Shown here one piece after another: positions 43,906-51,676 of a stretch of DNA of 64,000 nt; positions within the stretch are counted from its first letter, which is position 1, and each line of letters starts with the position of its first letter. The translations under genes and the position numbers were made by a program. Origin of the DNA: Janthinobacterium fluminis (GTDB taxonomy: Bacteria > Pseudomonadota > Gammaproteobacteria > Burkholderiales > Burkholderiaceae_D); NCBI RefSeq assembly GCF_028595325.1, contig NZ_JAQQXR010000005.1, forward strand, positions 310,001 through 374,000. The letters are read 5' to 3'. The notes beneath the pieces are model-generated. The model saw only the letters and a list, made by a program, of their open reading frames with translations. It made no database searches and was not told where the DNA came from.

Positions 43906-44663
43906 GGCGTCCTCACTTGCAGCCCGGCGGCGCGCGCGGCGGCGCGGATCTCCACCATGCTGCTGCGGCCGTAGTGGAGGATGTCGGCCATGGCGACGGC
44001 GTCGGCGGCGCCCTCGCGCACGACGGTGGCGACGTCGTCGACGCAACCCATGCCGCCGCTGGCGATCACCGGCACCGGCACGGTCTTCGACACGGCCGCC
44101 ACCAGCTCGACGTCGAAGCCTTCCCGCGTGCCTTCGCGGTCGACCGAGGTCAGCAGGATTTCCCCCGCCCCCAGTTCGACGCCGCGCTGGGCCCACTCGA
44201 CGACGTCGAGGCCGGTCCGCTCCCGGCCGTTGTCGGTGTACACTTCCCAGCGCCCCGGGGCGACGCGCTTGGCCTCGATCGACAGCACCATGCACTGCGA
44301 GCCGAATTTGCGGGCCACTTCGCGGATCAGCTCGGGGCGTTTGGTGGCCGCCGTGTTGATGCCGATCTTGTCGGCGCCGGCGCGCAGGATGTTGCGCACG
44401 TCGTCGACCGAGCGGATGCCGCCGGTGACGGTGAGCGGCACGAAGACGTCGCGCGCGGCGCGCTCGATGATGTCGTGCAGGCTGTTGCGGCCGTACAGGC
44501 TGGCGACGACGTCCACGTACAGCAACTCATCGGCGCCCTGCTCGTAGTAGCGCCGGGCGAATTCCTGCGGCTCGCCCATCACCCGCAAGCCTTCCAGCTG
44601 GATGCCCTTGATGAGGTTCGGCCCCTTGATGTCAAGGCGCGCGATCAGACGGATCTTCTTCAT
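43902..44663 (-). CDS. HisF-like subunit, second triad
   Basis: 253 residues with the HisF barrel: RLIARLDIKGPNLIKGI at the start, LLYVDVVASLYG, TVTGGIRSVDDVRNIL, VIASGGMGCVDDV. Asp11 of HisF is kept but the second catalytic acid, Asp130, is Glu (SIEAKRV), and Cys9 is Arg. The change differs from that in the first HisF-like protein, which lost Asp11. Both point to an ammonia-channelling, non-histidine role. The gene overlaps hisH (ATGA) and starts four bases after the WbpG-like gene. Confidence 0.85.
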   Translation of the reverse strand: MKKIRLIARLDIKGPNLIKGIQLEGLRVMGEPQEFARRYYEQGADELLYVDVVASLYGRNSLHDIIERAARDVFVPLTVTGGIRSVDDVRNILRAGADKIGINTAATKRPELIREVARKFGSQCMVLSIEAKRVAPGRWEVYTDNGRERTGLDVVEWAQRGVELGAGEILLTSVDREGTREGFDVELVAAVSKTVPVPVIASGGMGCVDDVATVVREGAADAVAMADILHYGRSSMVEIRAAARAAGLQVRTP

Positions 44664-44667
44664 GTCG

Positions 44668-45840
44668 TCAAGCCTGCTCCGGCGCCTGTTCCCAGACCGG
44701 ATGCTTGAGCTCCCAGCCGTCGGCCGTCTTGCGCCACAGATGCTCGGAGCGCCAGCTGTCGACGACGGCCTGGAAGTCCTCGTCGCTGATGCCGCAGTAG
44801 TCGAGGAATTGCTGGTAATACTTTTGCGGGAATTCGCCGTCGTAGCGCTTGACCAGGGCCACGCCCTCTTCGCGAGTGATCTTGCTGTCGCGGATTTCGT
44901 GGGCGGCGTCCGAGGTCGTGCGGCCGATGCCGAACTTGATGTAGCCCAGATAGTAGTGGTAGCCGTCGATGCAGTCGTCCAGGCTGGCGTACTTCGAATA
45001 CGTGCCTTCCGAGCGCTCGGTGTTGGGCTGGAAGCCGGTGTTTTCGCGGCAATAGTAAAAGTTTTCCTGGGGGTCCCAGAACTTGTAATAGCCGAGGAAG
45101 TGGATTTCCGTCTGATTGGCCAGAATCGATTCATAGCTGGGGGCCATGAAGGGTTTCAGGTCGGCCGCGCTGACGCCGTGCTCGATCCAGAACTCGGGCG
45201 GCAGGCCGGAGAAATAGTGCTTGTCGTGGTCCTTGATTTCGCGCGTGGGCTGGTGGGCGTTCTTCATGTCGCCGCCGTACTCGACCTCGCCGTTCTCGCC
45301 ATACATGATCAGCGCGACATTGTGCTTGACGGCCATGTGCAGCGGATAATTGGTCTGGCCGTAGATGAAGGGCTGGAACGGGTCGCCGATATGCTGGGTG
45401 GCCAGGCGGGTCAGCTTGCGCGTGATCTTGCCGTTCGGCGTGCCGAGCACGTTGTCGAAGCCGGACTGGATGAAGGCGTCGAGGTTGCGCCGGCCGATCT
45501 CGGTCGCCTTCAGCGGCGCCCAAGTGACGGTCAGCGGATTCATGCCGTATTTGTACTTCAGCTGGTGGGCCACGTAACTGCCGTCCTTGCCGCCGCTGCA
45601 AGGGACGATGACGTCGTATTCGCCATTGTTCTTGCGGTGGCGGTCGCACAGGGCGATCAGCTCGCGCTCGCGCTCGGCCCAGTCGATCTTGTTGCGCTTG
45701 TAGAGGGCGAAATTGCAGGCCGAGCAGACGCCGTTGGCGTCGAAGCTGATGCGCGGACGCTGGTTCGAGACCGTGCACAGCGTGCAGAACTTGACCTCGG
45801 GCGGCAGGTTGTACTGTTTGATGACGTCGCGTTTTTTCAT
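44668..45840 (-). CDS. N-acetyl sugar amidotransferase, WbpG/PseA-like, second triad
   Basis: 390 residues. Paired cysteines near the N-terminus (FCTLCTVSNQ and VCSACNFAL), then the PP-loop VIVPCSGGKDGSYVAHQL near 76, followed by TEIGRRNLDAFIQSGFDN. PseA/PtmG/WbpG-type enzymes make an acetamidino group on a nonulosonic acid or amino sugar. It starts four bases after legF, so the likely product is Leg5Am7Ac or its nucleotide form. Sequence is clearly diverged from the first triad's WbuX-like protein, which argues for a different substrate and not a recent duplication. Confidence 0.87.
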   Translation of the reverse strand: MKKRDVIKQYNLPPEVKFCTLCTVSNQRPRISFDANGVCSACNFALYKRNKIDWAERERELIALCDRHRKNNGEYDVIVPCSGGKDGSYVAHQLKYKYGMNPLTVTWAPLKATEIGRRNLDAFIQSGFDNVLGTPNGKITRKLTRLATQHIGDPFQPFIYGQTNYPLHMAVKHNVALIMYGENGEVEYGGDMKNAHQPTREIKDHDKHYFSGLPPEFWIEHGVSAADLKPFMAPSYESILANQTEIHFLGYYKFWDPQENFYYCRENTGFQPNTERSEGTYSKYASLDDCIDGYHYYLGYIKFGIGRTTSDAAHEIRDSKITREEGVALVKRYDGEFPQKYYQQFLDYCGISDEDFQAVVDSWRSEHLWRKTADGWELKHPVWEQAPEQA

Positions 45841-45844
45841 GGGT

Positions 45845-46576
45845 TCACCTTGTGGATGGCGCTTCAGGCCGGTCGTTGGGAAGGGGCCGCAGGGACTGCA
45901 CGGCCGTTTTCAGGAGCTCGACGTCGGCGGGCGTGTCGATGTCGAGCGAGCGTTCGGCGGGCATAGGATAGCCCGCCGTCTGCGGCGAAAGAAAGCTGCG
46001 CTGGCGCAGGAACCAGCCGGTGCGGGCGGCGTAGACGGCGCCGTTCAGGCACCAGGCCGGCGGCAGGTCCTGGCGCCGCAGCGGCATGCCGGCGGGCGGT
46101 TCGGCGTAGCGCGCCAGCCTGCCGTCGGCGTCGAGCCGGTAGGTCCAGTAGGGATGCTCGTCGGCGGCGCGCAGCGAGACGCAGGACGGCGCGCCGCTCG
46201 CTTCGAGCAGTTCCAGCGTGCCGTCGATGTCGGCGGTGCTGCGCAGCGGCGAGGTGGGCTGCAGCAGCACGACGATGTCGTGGCCGGGCACGCGTTCGAG
46301 GGCGTCGACGACGACGTCGATCGACGAGGCCGCGTCGCCGGCCAGGGCGGCGCTGCGGCGGAACGGCGCCTCGCAGCCGGCGCGCAGCGCCGCGGCGATG
46401 ATGGCCTCGTCGTCCGAGGAGAGGATCAGGCGGTCGATGTAGCGCGAGGCGCGGGCGGCGTCGATGGTCCACTCGATCAGCGGCCGTCCGCCGATCGGCA
46501 GGATGTTCTTGCCCGGCACGCCCTTCGAGCCGCCGCGCGCGGTCACCACGGCCAGCACGGAGCGGCCGCCGATCAT
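45845..46576 (-). CDS. legF: CMP-legionaminate (N-acylneuraminate) cytidylyltransferase
   Basis: 243 residues from ATG 46576, which overlaps the stop of ptmE (ATGA). Signature VVTARGGSKGVPGKNILPI with the CTP-binding loop, LILSSDDEAIIAAAL, LLQPTSPLRSTADIDG and a metal-binding SLDIDTPADVELL at the end. Enzymes of the NeuA family activate nonulosonic acids with CTP; in this setting the substrate is legionaminic acid. The product CMP-Leg is the donor for a transferase, which is not obvious by family in this locus. Confidence 0.9.
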   Translation of the reverse strand: MIGGRSVLAVVTARGGSKGVPGKNILPIGGRPLIEWTIDAARASRYIDRLILSSDDEAIIAAALRAGCEAPFRRSAALAGDAASSIDVVVDALERVPGHDIVVLLQPTSPLRSTADIDGTLELLEASGAPSCVSLRAADEHPYWTYRLDADGRLARYAEPPAGMPLRRQDLPPAWCLNGAVYAARTGWFLRQRSFLSPQTAGYPMPAERSLDIDTPADVELLKTAVQSLRPLPNDRPEAPSTR

Positions 46577-47622
46577 CGGAACACCTCGTCGAATTCCTGG
46601 TTGGCGCGGGTATAGTCGGGCAGGCGGCCGATGTCGAGCCAATAGCCGTTGATGCGGTGGCAGCGCGTGTGCATGCCCTTGGCGACGACCGCCTCGAACA
46701 GCGAGGGCATGTCGAAGAACTGGTCGGGCGGCACCAGCGCCAGGGCGCTCGGCGACAGCACATACATGCCGGAGCTGACGGTGAAGCGCTGGATCGGCTT
46801 TTCCTCGATCGACTCGATGCGGCCGTTGCGCTCGCGCACCACGCCGAACGGCACCTGCATCTCGTATTCGCGCACGCCCATGGTCGCGTCGGCCTCGGCC
46901 TCAAGGTGCTGGTCCAGCATGGCGCCGTAGTTTTCCTTGGTCAGCAAGTCGGCATTGGTGACGAGGATGGGCTGGGTCGGCAGCTCGGGCAGCAGGCTGA
47001 GCGCGCCGGCCGTGCCCAGGCGCTGCCGTTCGCGCAGGTAGTGGATGCGGATGCCCAGTTGCGCGCCGTCGCCGAAATGTTGTTCGATCTGTTCAGCCTT
47101 GTAGTTGACGGCCAGGTAGAAGTTGCGGAAACCCTGGTCGGCGTAGCCGCGCATGATGGTTTCCAGCAGCGGGCGCGATCCGACTTGCAGCATCGGCTTC
47201 GGCGTGTCCTGGGTGAGTTCCTTGAGCCGGCTGCCCAGCCCGCCCGCCATGATGACGACGCTGTGCTCGCGCTCCTGGGGGCCGAGGAAGTCGTCGACGG
47301 TTTCCAGTCCGACCACCAGGCCGGCGCCGTCGAGCACCGGCAACTGGTGCACGCCGAGGCGGCGCATCATCGACAGCCGGGTGGCGCGGTCGTCGTCCGT
47401 GCTGGCGCAGGTCGGCGTGATGTGCATGGCGGCGCTGACCGGGTCGGCCAGGCTCAGGCCGCGCAGCAGGGCGCGGCGGGCGTCGCCGTCGCTGAGCGTG
47501 CCGAGCAGGCGGCGCTGCTGGTCGACGACGAGCACGATTTGGCTGCCGGCCCGGTTGATCGTTTCCAGCGCCGTGCGCAAGCTCATTTCCGGCCCGATCA
47601 GGGCCTCTTTCCAAATTCTCAT
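46573..47622 (-). CDS. ptmE: CBS-domain nucleotidyltransferase, PtmE/LegE-like (GDP-GlcN formation)
   Basis: 349 residues. Two CBS motifs fill residues 1-115 (AGSQIVLVVDQQRRLLGTLS and VHQLPVLDGAGLVVGL), then a sugar-nucleotidyltransferase domain with VIMAGGLGSRLKELTQDTPK near 125 and ILVTNADLL. PtmE of Campylobacter makes GDP-glucosamine for the GDP-based legionaminate route, and has the same CBS plus transferase fusion. Its presence suggests that this organism also uses GDP sugars for legionaminate. Overlaps legH (ATGA); an ATG at 47637 is a second possible start. Confidence 0.88.
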   Translation of the reverse strand: MRIWKEALIGPEMSLRTALETINRAGSQIVLVVDQQRRLLGTLSDGDARRALLRGLSLADPVSAAMHITPTCASTDDDRATRLSMMRRLGVHQLPVLDGAGLVVGLETVDDFLGPQEREHSVVIMAGGLGSRLKELTQDTPKPMLQVGSRPLLETIMRGYADQGFRNFYLAVNYKAEQIEQHFGDGAQLGIRIHYLRERQRLGTAGALSLLPELPTQPILVTNADLLTKENYGAMLDQHLEAEADATMGVREYEMQVPFGVVRERNGRIESIEEKPIQRFTVSSGMYVLSPSALALVPPDQFFDMPSLFEAVVAKGMHTRCHRINGYWLDIGRLPDYTRANQEFDEVFR

Positions 47623-48269
47623 TTTGCTTGTTCCCATGGACGTGCGGGCGTGCCCAGCAGCACGCCGCCGCCCGAAAAATTCTTGACTACCACGGCGCCC
47701 GCGCCGACCAGGGTGGCGGCGCCCAGGCGCACGTCCTGGCGCACGGTGGCGCCGGCGCCGACGTGGCAGGCGGCGCCGATCCGGACCTGGCCGCAGACGA
47801 CGGCGCGCGGCGCCAGGTGGCTCCAGGCGCCGATGCAGGCGTCGTGCTCGACGATGGCGCCGGTGTTGACGATGCAGCCGGCGCCGAGTTCGGCGCCGGG
47901 CTGGACCACGCAGCCAGCCATCAGTTGCACGGCGGCGCCCAGGCGGGCGAAGGGCGAGACGATGGCGCCCGGGTGGCGCACGCCGCAAAACTGCCAGCCC
48001 TGCGCTTCGAGGCGCTCCTGCACGCGCGCGCGCAGCGGCGGCGTCTCGCCGCCCAGGCCGCCCAGGCCATTGGCCAGGCGCAGCCCGGCGCGCTCGTAGC
48101 GGGCCAGCACGGCGTCGTCGCCCAGCACCGGTAAGCCACATAATACACGACCGTGGCGGGCCGGGTCCGTATCGGTGAAGCCGAGCACGGCGGCGCCGGC
48201 GGCCAGCAAAGCGTCGGCGACGACGGCGGCGTGGCCGCCGGCGCCGACTATGATGACTGGCAAGGTCAT
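47619..48269 (-). CDS. legH: NeuD/PglD-type N-acetyltransferase of legionaminate synthesis
   Basis: 216 residues. N-terminal Rossmann-like half VIIVGAGGHAAVVADALLAA with FTDTDPARHG, and C-terminal left-handed beta helix (FARLGAAVQLMAGCVVQPGA, LGAGCIVNTGAIVEHDACIG), the PglD/NeuD architecture. The His in IVEHDACIG matches the catalytic base region of PglD. It should acetylate the 4-amino group formed by LegC. It overlaps both neighbours by four bases (ATGA), which suggests translational coupling in the order legI-legH-ptmE. Confidence 0.85.
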   Translation of the reverse strand: MTLPVIIVGAGGHAAVVADALLAAGAAVLGFTDTDPARHGRVLCGLPVLGDDAVLARYERAGLRLANGLGGLGGETPPLRARVQERLEAQGWQFCGVRHPGAIVSPFARLGAAVQLMAGCVVQPGAELGAGCIVNTGAIVEHDACIGAWSHLAPRAVVCGQVRIGAACHVGAGATVRQDVRLGAATLVGAGAVVVKNFSGGGVLLGTPARPWEQAK

Positions 48270-49342
48270 GCTTCGATCAATTCGTCGGCGGCGTAGGCGC
48301 GCTGGGCGCGGCGCCCCAGCATGGCCCAGAATTCGAGGGGCGAGATGCCGCCGCCGGGGCGTTTGGCGGTGAGCATGTCGGCGCGGAAGATTTCGCCGGC
48401 GGCGATGGCGCGCGCCGCCACCAGGCTGCGGCGGGCGACGGCGCGGTTCGGCACTTCCAGCGGCGCCGGCTGCTTCAGCGGCGAGCCCAGCGCCTGTTCG
48501 ACGTTGCGGATGGCGGCCACCAGCTGGCGCAATTCCTGCGGTTCCAGCGAGGCCGCATGGTCGGGGCCGGGCAGGGAGCGGTCCAGCGTGAAGTGTTTTT
48601 CGATCACGCAGGCGCCCCGCGCCACCGCCGCGATCGACACTTCGATGCCCAGCGTGTGGTCGGAGTAGCCGACCGGCAGGCCGAAGGCGGCCGCCATGGT
48701 GTCCATGGCGCGCAGGTTGACGGCGCCGGCCGGGGCCGGGTACTGGGTGACGCAGTGCAGCAGCGTGACGTGGGCGGCCAGCGCGGCGCGCCCGGCCGCG
48801 CTGCAATAGGCCAGGTCGAAGTCGGCGCGGCCGGACGGTTCGGCGTCGCCGAGCAGGCCGAAGGCGATGACGCCGAGCGCCTGTTCGATGTCGGCCAGCG
48901 TCGCCATGCCGCTCGAGACGATCAGCGGCTGGCGCAGGCGGGCCGCCTGCAGCAGCAGGGGGCCGCAATTGATGTCGCCGGAGGGAATCTTAATCGCCGG
49001 CATGTTCAGCGGCGCCAGCAGCGCCAGGCTGGCGGCGTCGAAGGCGGTGGACATGAAGCGGATGCCGCGCCGCTGGCAGTGGGCCAGCAAGACTTCGTGG
49101 TCGTGCGGCGACAGCTCCAGCGCGCGCAACATGGCCAGCTGGGAGCCGGCCTCGCCCGTGTTGGCGACCTGGTAGTCGGCCTTGGCGGCGCCCGCCGTGG
49201 CGAGCAGCTCGGCCTTGAAGGTCTGGAACTTGACGACGTCGGCGCCGGCGTCGGCGGCGGCGTCGACCAGTTGCAGGGCGCGCTCGATCGAGCCGTTATG
49301 GTTGACGCCGGCTTCGGCAATAAACAGCACAGGTTTATTCAC
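48266..49342 (-). CDS. legI: N,N'-diacetyllegionaminate synthase
   Basis: 358 residues. NeuB-family start FIAEAGVNHNGSIERALQLV, KFQTFKAELLAT, AIKIPSGDINC with metal and phosphate contacts, and HCVTQYPAP. The C-terminal SAF antifreeze-like domain is clear (RRSLVAARAIAAGEIFRADM). It condenses the 6-deoxy diacetamido-mannose-type sugar with phosphoenolpyruvate. LegI and NeuB share these motifs; the neighbouring LegB and LegC genes favour legionaminate over sialic acid. It overlaps the legG stop by four bases. Confidence 0.92.
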   Translation of the reverse strand: MNKPVLFIAEAGVNHNGSIERALQLVDAAADAGADVVKFQTFKAELLATAGAAKADYQVANTGEAGSQLAMLRALELSPHDHEVLLAHCQRRGIRFMSTAFDAASLALLAPLNMPAIKIPSGDINCGPLLLQAARLRQPLIVSSGMATLADIEQALGVIAFGLLGDAEPSGRADFDLAYCSAAGRAALAAHVTLLHCVTQYPAPAGAVNLRAMDTMAAAFGLPVGYSDHTLGIEVSIAAVARGACVIEKHFTLDRSLPGPDHAASLEPQELRQLVAAIRNVEQALGSPLKQPAPLEVPNRAVARRSLVAARAIAAGEIFRADMLTAKRPGGGISPLEFWAMLGRRAQRAYAADELIEA

Positions 49343-50505
49343 GGGGCAATATCCAAGAGGTGAAAGGTTTTTTTCAGCCGGGCTGGGTCGCCCGGCAACT
49401 GGCGCAGCGCCGCCACGATGCGCGCGCTGGAGGCGCCGTCACCGTAGGGGTTGAGCACGGCGCTGCAGTCGAGAGCCAGCGCCTTGCCGAGGGCCGCCGC
49501 GATGGCGCCGCGCTCGGCCTCGCAATGCAGGACGGAGGCGGCGGCGCTGCGGCCGCGCTGGCGGTCGCCGATGTCGACGGTGGGCACCTTGAACGAGGGC
49601 GCCTCGTACAGGCCGCTCGAAGAGTTGCCCAGTACCGCGTCGGCCTGCGCCATCAGGCTCAGGTAGCGCAACTGGCCCAGCGAGGCGAACACGCGCGCAT
49701 TCGGCCGCTGCGCCGCCCACAGGTCGAGGGCGGCGGCCAGCGCCCGCCCGCCCGTGTCGGCGTTGGGGCGGGTGAACCACAGCGCCGTGTCGGCCGGCAA
49801 ATCGGCCAGCGCGGCCAGCAGTTCGGCCTGCTGGGCCACGCCTTGGGACGGCTCCAGCGTCACCGGGTGGAAGGTGATCAGCAGATTGCGCCGGCCCAGC
49901 GGCGCGCCGAGCGCCTCGGCCAGCGCGGCTGCTTCGAGCAGCGGGCGGCGCCGCAGGTGGTCGAGGCCGGGATTGCCGACCACGTGCACGGCTTGCGGGT
50001 CTTCGCCCAACTGGCGCACGCGGCGCGCCGACAGCTCGTTGGTCACCAGGTGCAGATGCGCCATTTTGCTGATGGCGTGGCGGATCGACTCGTCGAACGC
50101 GCCTTCCGTGGTGTCGCCGCCGGCGATGTGGGCCAGCGGGATGTTGTGCAGCATGGCGGCCTGGGCGGCGGCGAGGATTTCGAAGCGGTCGCCCAGCACC
50201 AGCACGAGGTCCGGGCGCAGTTGTTCGAAGGCATCGGCGATGCCGATCAGGCCCAGCGCCATGGATTTCGCGATGCCGCCCGGCGTGTCGCTGGAGAGCA
50301 GCATTTCGACGCGGCGGGCGATCGGGAAACCGTCGTTTTCGATCTCGCGCACGGTCAGGCCGAATTCCGGCGCCAGGTGCATGCCGGTGACGATCAGTTG
50401 CAGCTCGACGTCCGGCGCGGCGCGCAAATCGTGCAGCACCCAGTACAGCAAGCCGTACTCGGCGCGGCTGCCGGTGACGACGGCAATTTTCCGTGGCGCG
50501 CTCAC
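49339..50505 (-). CDS. legG: Hydrolysing UDP/GDP-sugar 2-epimerase of legionaminate synthesis
   Basis: 388 residues from a GTG at 50505 that overlaps legC's stop (GTGA). NeuC-family motifs: VVTGSRAEYGLLYWVLHDL at the start, VTGMHLAPEFG, LGDRFEILAAAQAAMLHNIP, HIAGGDTTEGAFDESIRHAI, GNSSSGLYEAPSF near 300. It releases the nucleotide and inverts C2, giving the free 2,4-diacetamido-2,4,6-trideoxy-mannose for LegI. An in-frame upstream extension belongs to the legC overlap and is not part of the protein. Confidence 0.9.
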   Translation of the reverse strand: MSAPRKIAVVTGSRAEYGLLYWVLHDLRAAPDVELQLIVTGMHLAPEFGLTVREIENDGFPIARRVEMLLSSDTPGGIAKSMALGLIGIADAFEQLRPDLVLVLGDRFEILAAAQAAMLHNIPLAHIAGGDTTEGAFDESIRHAISKMAHLHLVTNELSARRVRQLGEDPQAVHVVGNPGLDHLRRRPLLEAAALAEALGAPLGRRNLLITFHPVTLEPSQGVAQQAELLAALADLPADTALWFTRPNADTGGRALAAALDLWAAQRPNARVFASLGQLRYLSLMAQADAVLGNSSSGLYEAPSFKVPTVDIGDRQRGRSAAASVLHCEAERGAIAAALGKALALDCSAVLNPYGDGASSARIVAALRQLPGDPARLKKTFHLLDIAP

Positions 50506-51668
50506 ACGGCGCCCATGATCAGTTGCGGACTGCTGGGCAGATTGATGATGCGCCGCGCCAAGTCCTGCGCCACCGGCGTGGCCATGCTGGCGCAGTCGCG
50601 GTACATGGGCAGGGTGCTCAGCAGTTCCCATACGGGGCGCGTCATTTGGCCGGCGCCGTTGGTGGCGGCCAGGATCGCGTCGCGCTGCTCGGCCAGCTCC
50701 GGCGCGATCAGCAGGGTTTGCAGCCAGTAGTTGGCGCGCGTGCCCGGCCTTTCGGTGAACAGGCGCACATGCGGCAGGTCGCTGAAGGCTTCCAGGTAGC
50801 GCTGCGTCAGCTCGCGCTTGGCGTCGAGGAAGCCGTCGATCTGCTCCAGTTGCGCGCAGCCGAGCGCGGCGTTCAGGTTCGGCATGCGGTAGTTGTATGC
50901 CACTTCGTCGTGGTAGAAGGCCCACGCGTGCGGCATTTTCGCCGTGGTGCTCAGGTGCTTGGCGCGCTTGGCCAGCGCGGCGTCGTCGGTGAGGATGGCG
51001 CCGCCGCCGCCGGTGGTGACGATCTTGTTGCCGTTGAAGCTGAGCATGCTGCAGCGGCCGAAGGTGCCGGTGTGCCGGCCGCCTATCGTGCTGCCGAGCG
51101 ATTCGGCGGCGTCTTCGACGACCTCGATATGGTAGCGCGCCGCCAGCTCCAGCAGCGCCGGCATGTCGACCGGATGGCCGAAGGTGTGCATCGGCACGAC
51201 GGCGGCGATGCGCCGCCCGGTGCGTTTGTTGCGGCACACGCCGGCGAGCACCTCGGCCACCTGCCCGAGGTGTTCCGCCAGCGCGGCGATGCCGATGCCG
51301 AGGCTGGCCTCGTCGCTGTCGACGAAGTGGGGCTGGGCGCCGCAGTGGCGCACGGCGTTTGCCGTTGCCACGAACGATAGCGCGGGAATCAGCACTTCGT
51401 CGCCCGCTTCGACGCCGACCAGTTGCAAGGCGATTTGCAAGCCGGAGGTGCCGTTGCTGACCACCACCGCGTGCTTCGCCCCCGTATAGGCGGCGAGGTC
51501 GCGTTCGAAGCGGTCGACATAACTGCCCACCGAGGACACCCAGCCCGTTTCGATACATTCCGTCACATACGCGAGTTCGCGGCCGCGGAAGCAGGGTTCG
51601 TGGAGCGCCACCTTGGCGGTGGCCGTGACGCGCCTGACGCGTTCCGTGATGATCTCAGCGAGTTGCAT
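50502..51668 (-). CDS. legC: PLP-dependent aminotransferase, LegC type
   Basis: 388 residues, DegT/DnrJ/EryC1 family. The N-terminus has FRGRELAYVTECIETGWVSS, the PLP phosphate contact is in SNGTSGLQIAL, and VVEDAAESLGS is followed by the Schiff-base Lys215 in SFNGNKIVTTGGGG. LegC aminates the 4-keto group produced by LegB. The C-terminus (residues 330-388) matches the LegC subfamily in length. It is the only aminotransferase in the locus, an important point for the WbpD-like acetyltransferase, which would need another. Confidence 0.88.
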   Translation of the reverse strand: MQLAEIITERVRRVTATAKVALHEPCFRGRELAYVTECIETGWVSSVGSYVDRFERDLAAYTGAKHAVVVSNGTSGLQIALQLVGVEAGDEVLIPALSFVATANAVRHCGAQPHFVDSDEASLGIGIAALAEHLGQVAEVLAGVCRNKRTGRRIAAVVPMHTFGHPVDMPALLELAARYHIEVVEDAAESLGSTIGGRHTGTFGRCSMLSFNGNKIVTTGGGGAILTDDAALAKRAKHLSTTAKMPHAWAFYHDEVAYNYRMPNLNAALGCAQLEQIDGFLDAKRELTQRYLEAFSDLPHVRLFTERPGTRANYWLQTLLIAPELAEQRDAILAATNGAGQMTRPVWELLSTLPMYRDCASMATPVAQDLARRIINLPSSPQLIMGAV

Positions 51669-51676
51669 GCAATCTT

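Noticed and set aside
48266-49342. NeuB calling as sialic acid (Neu5Ac) synthase
   Set aside because: LegB, LegC, LegH and PtmE neighbours are needed for legionaminate and not for Neu5Ac.
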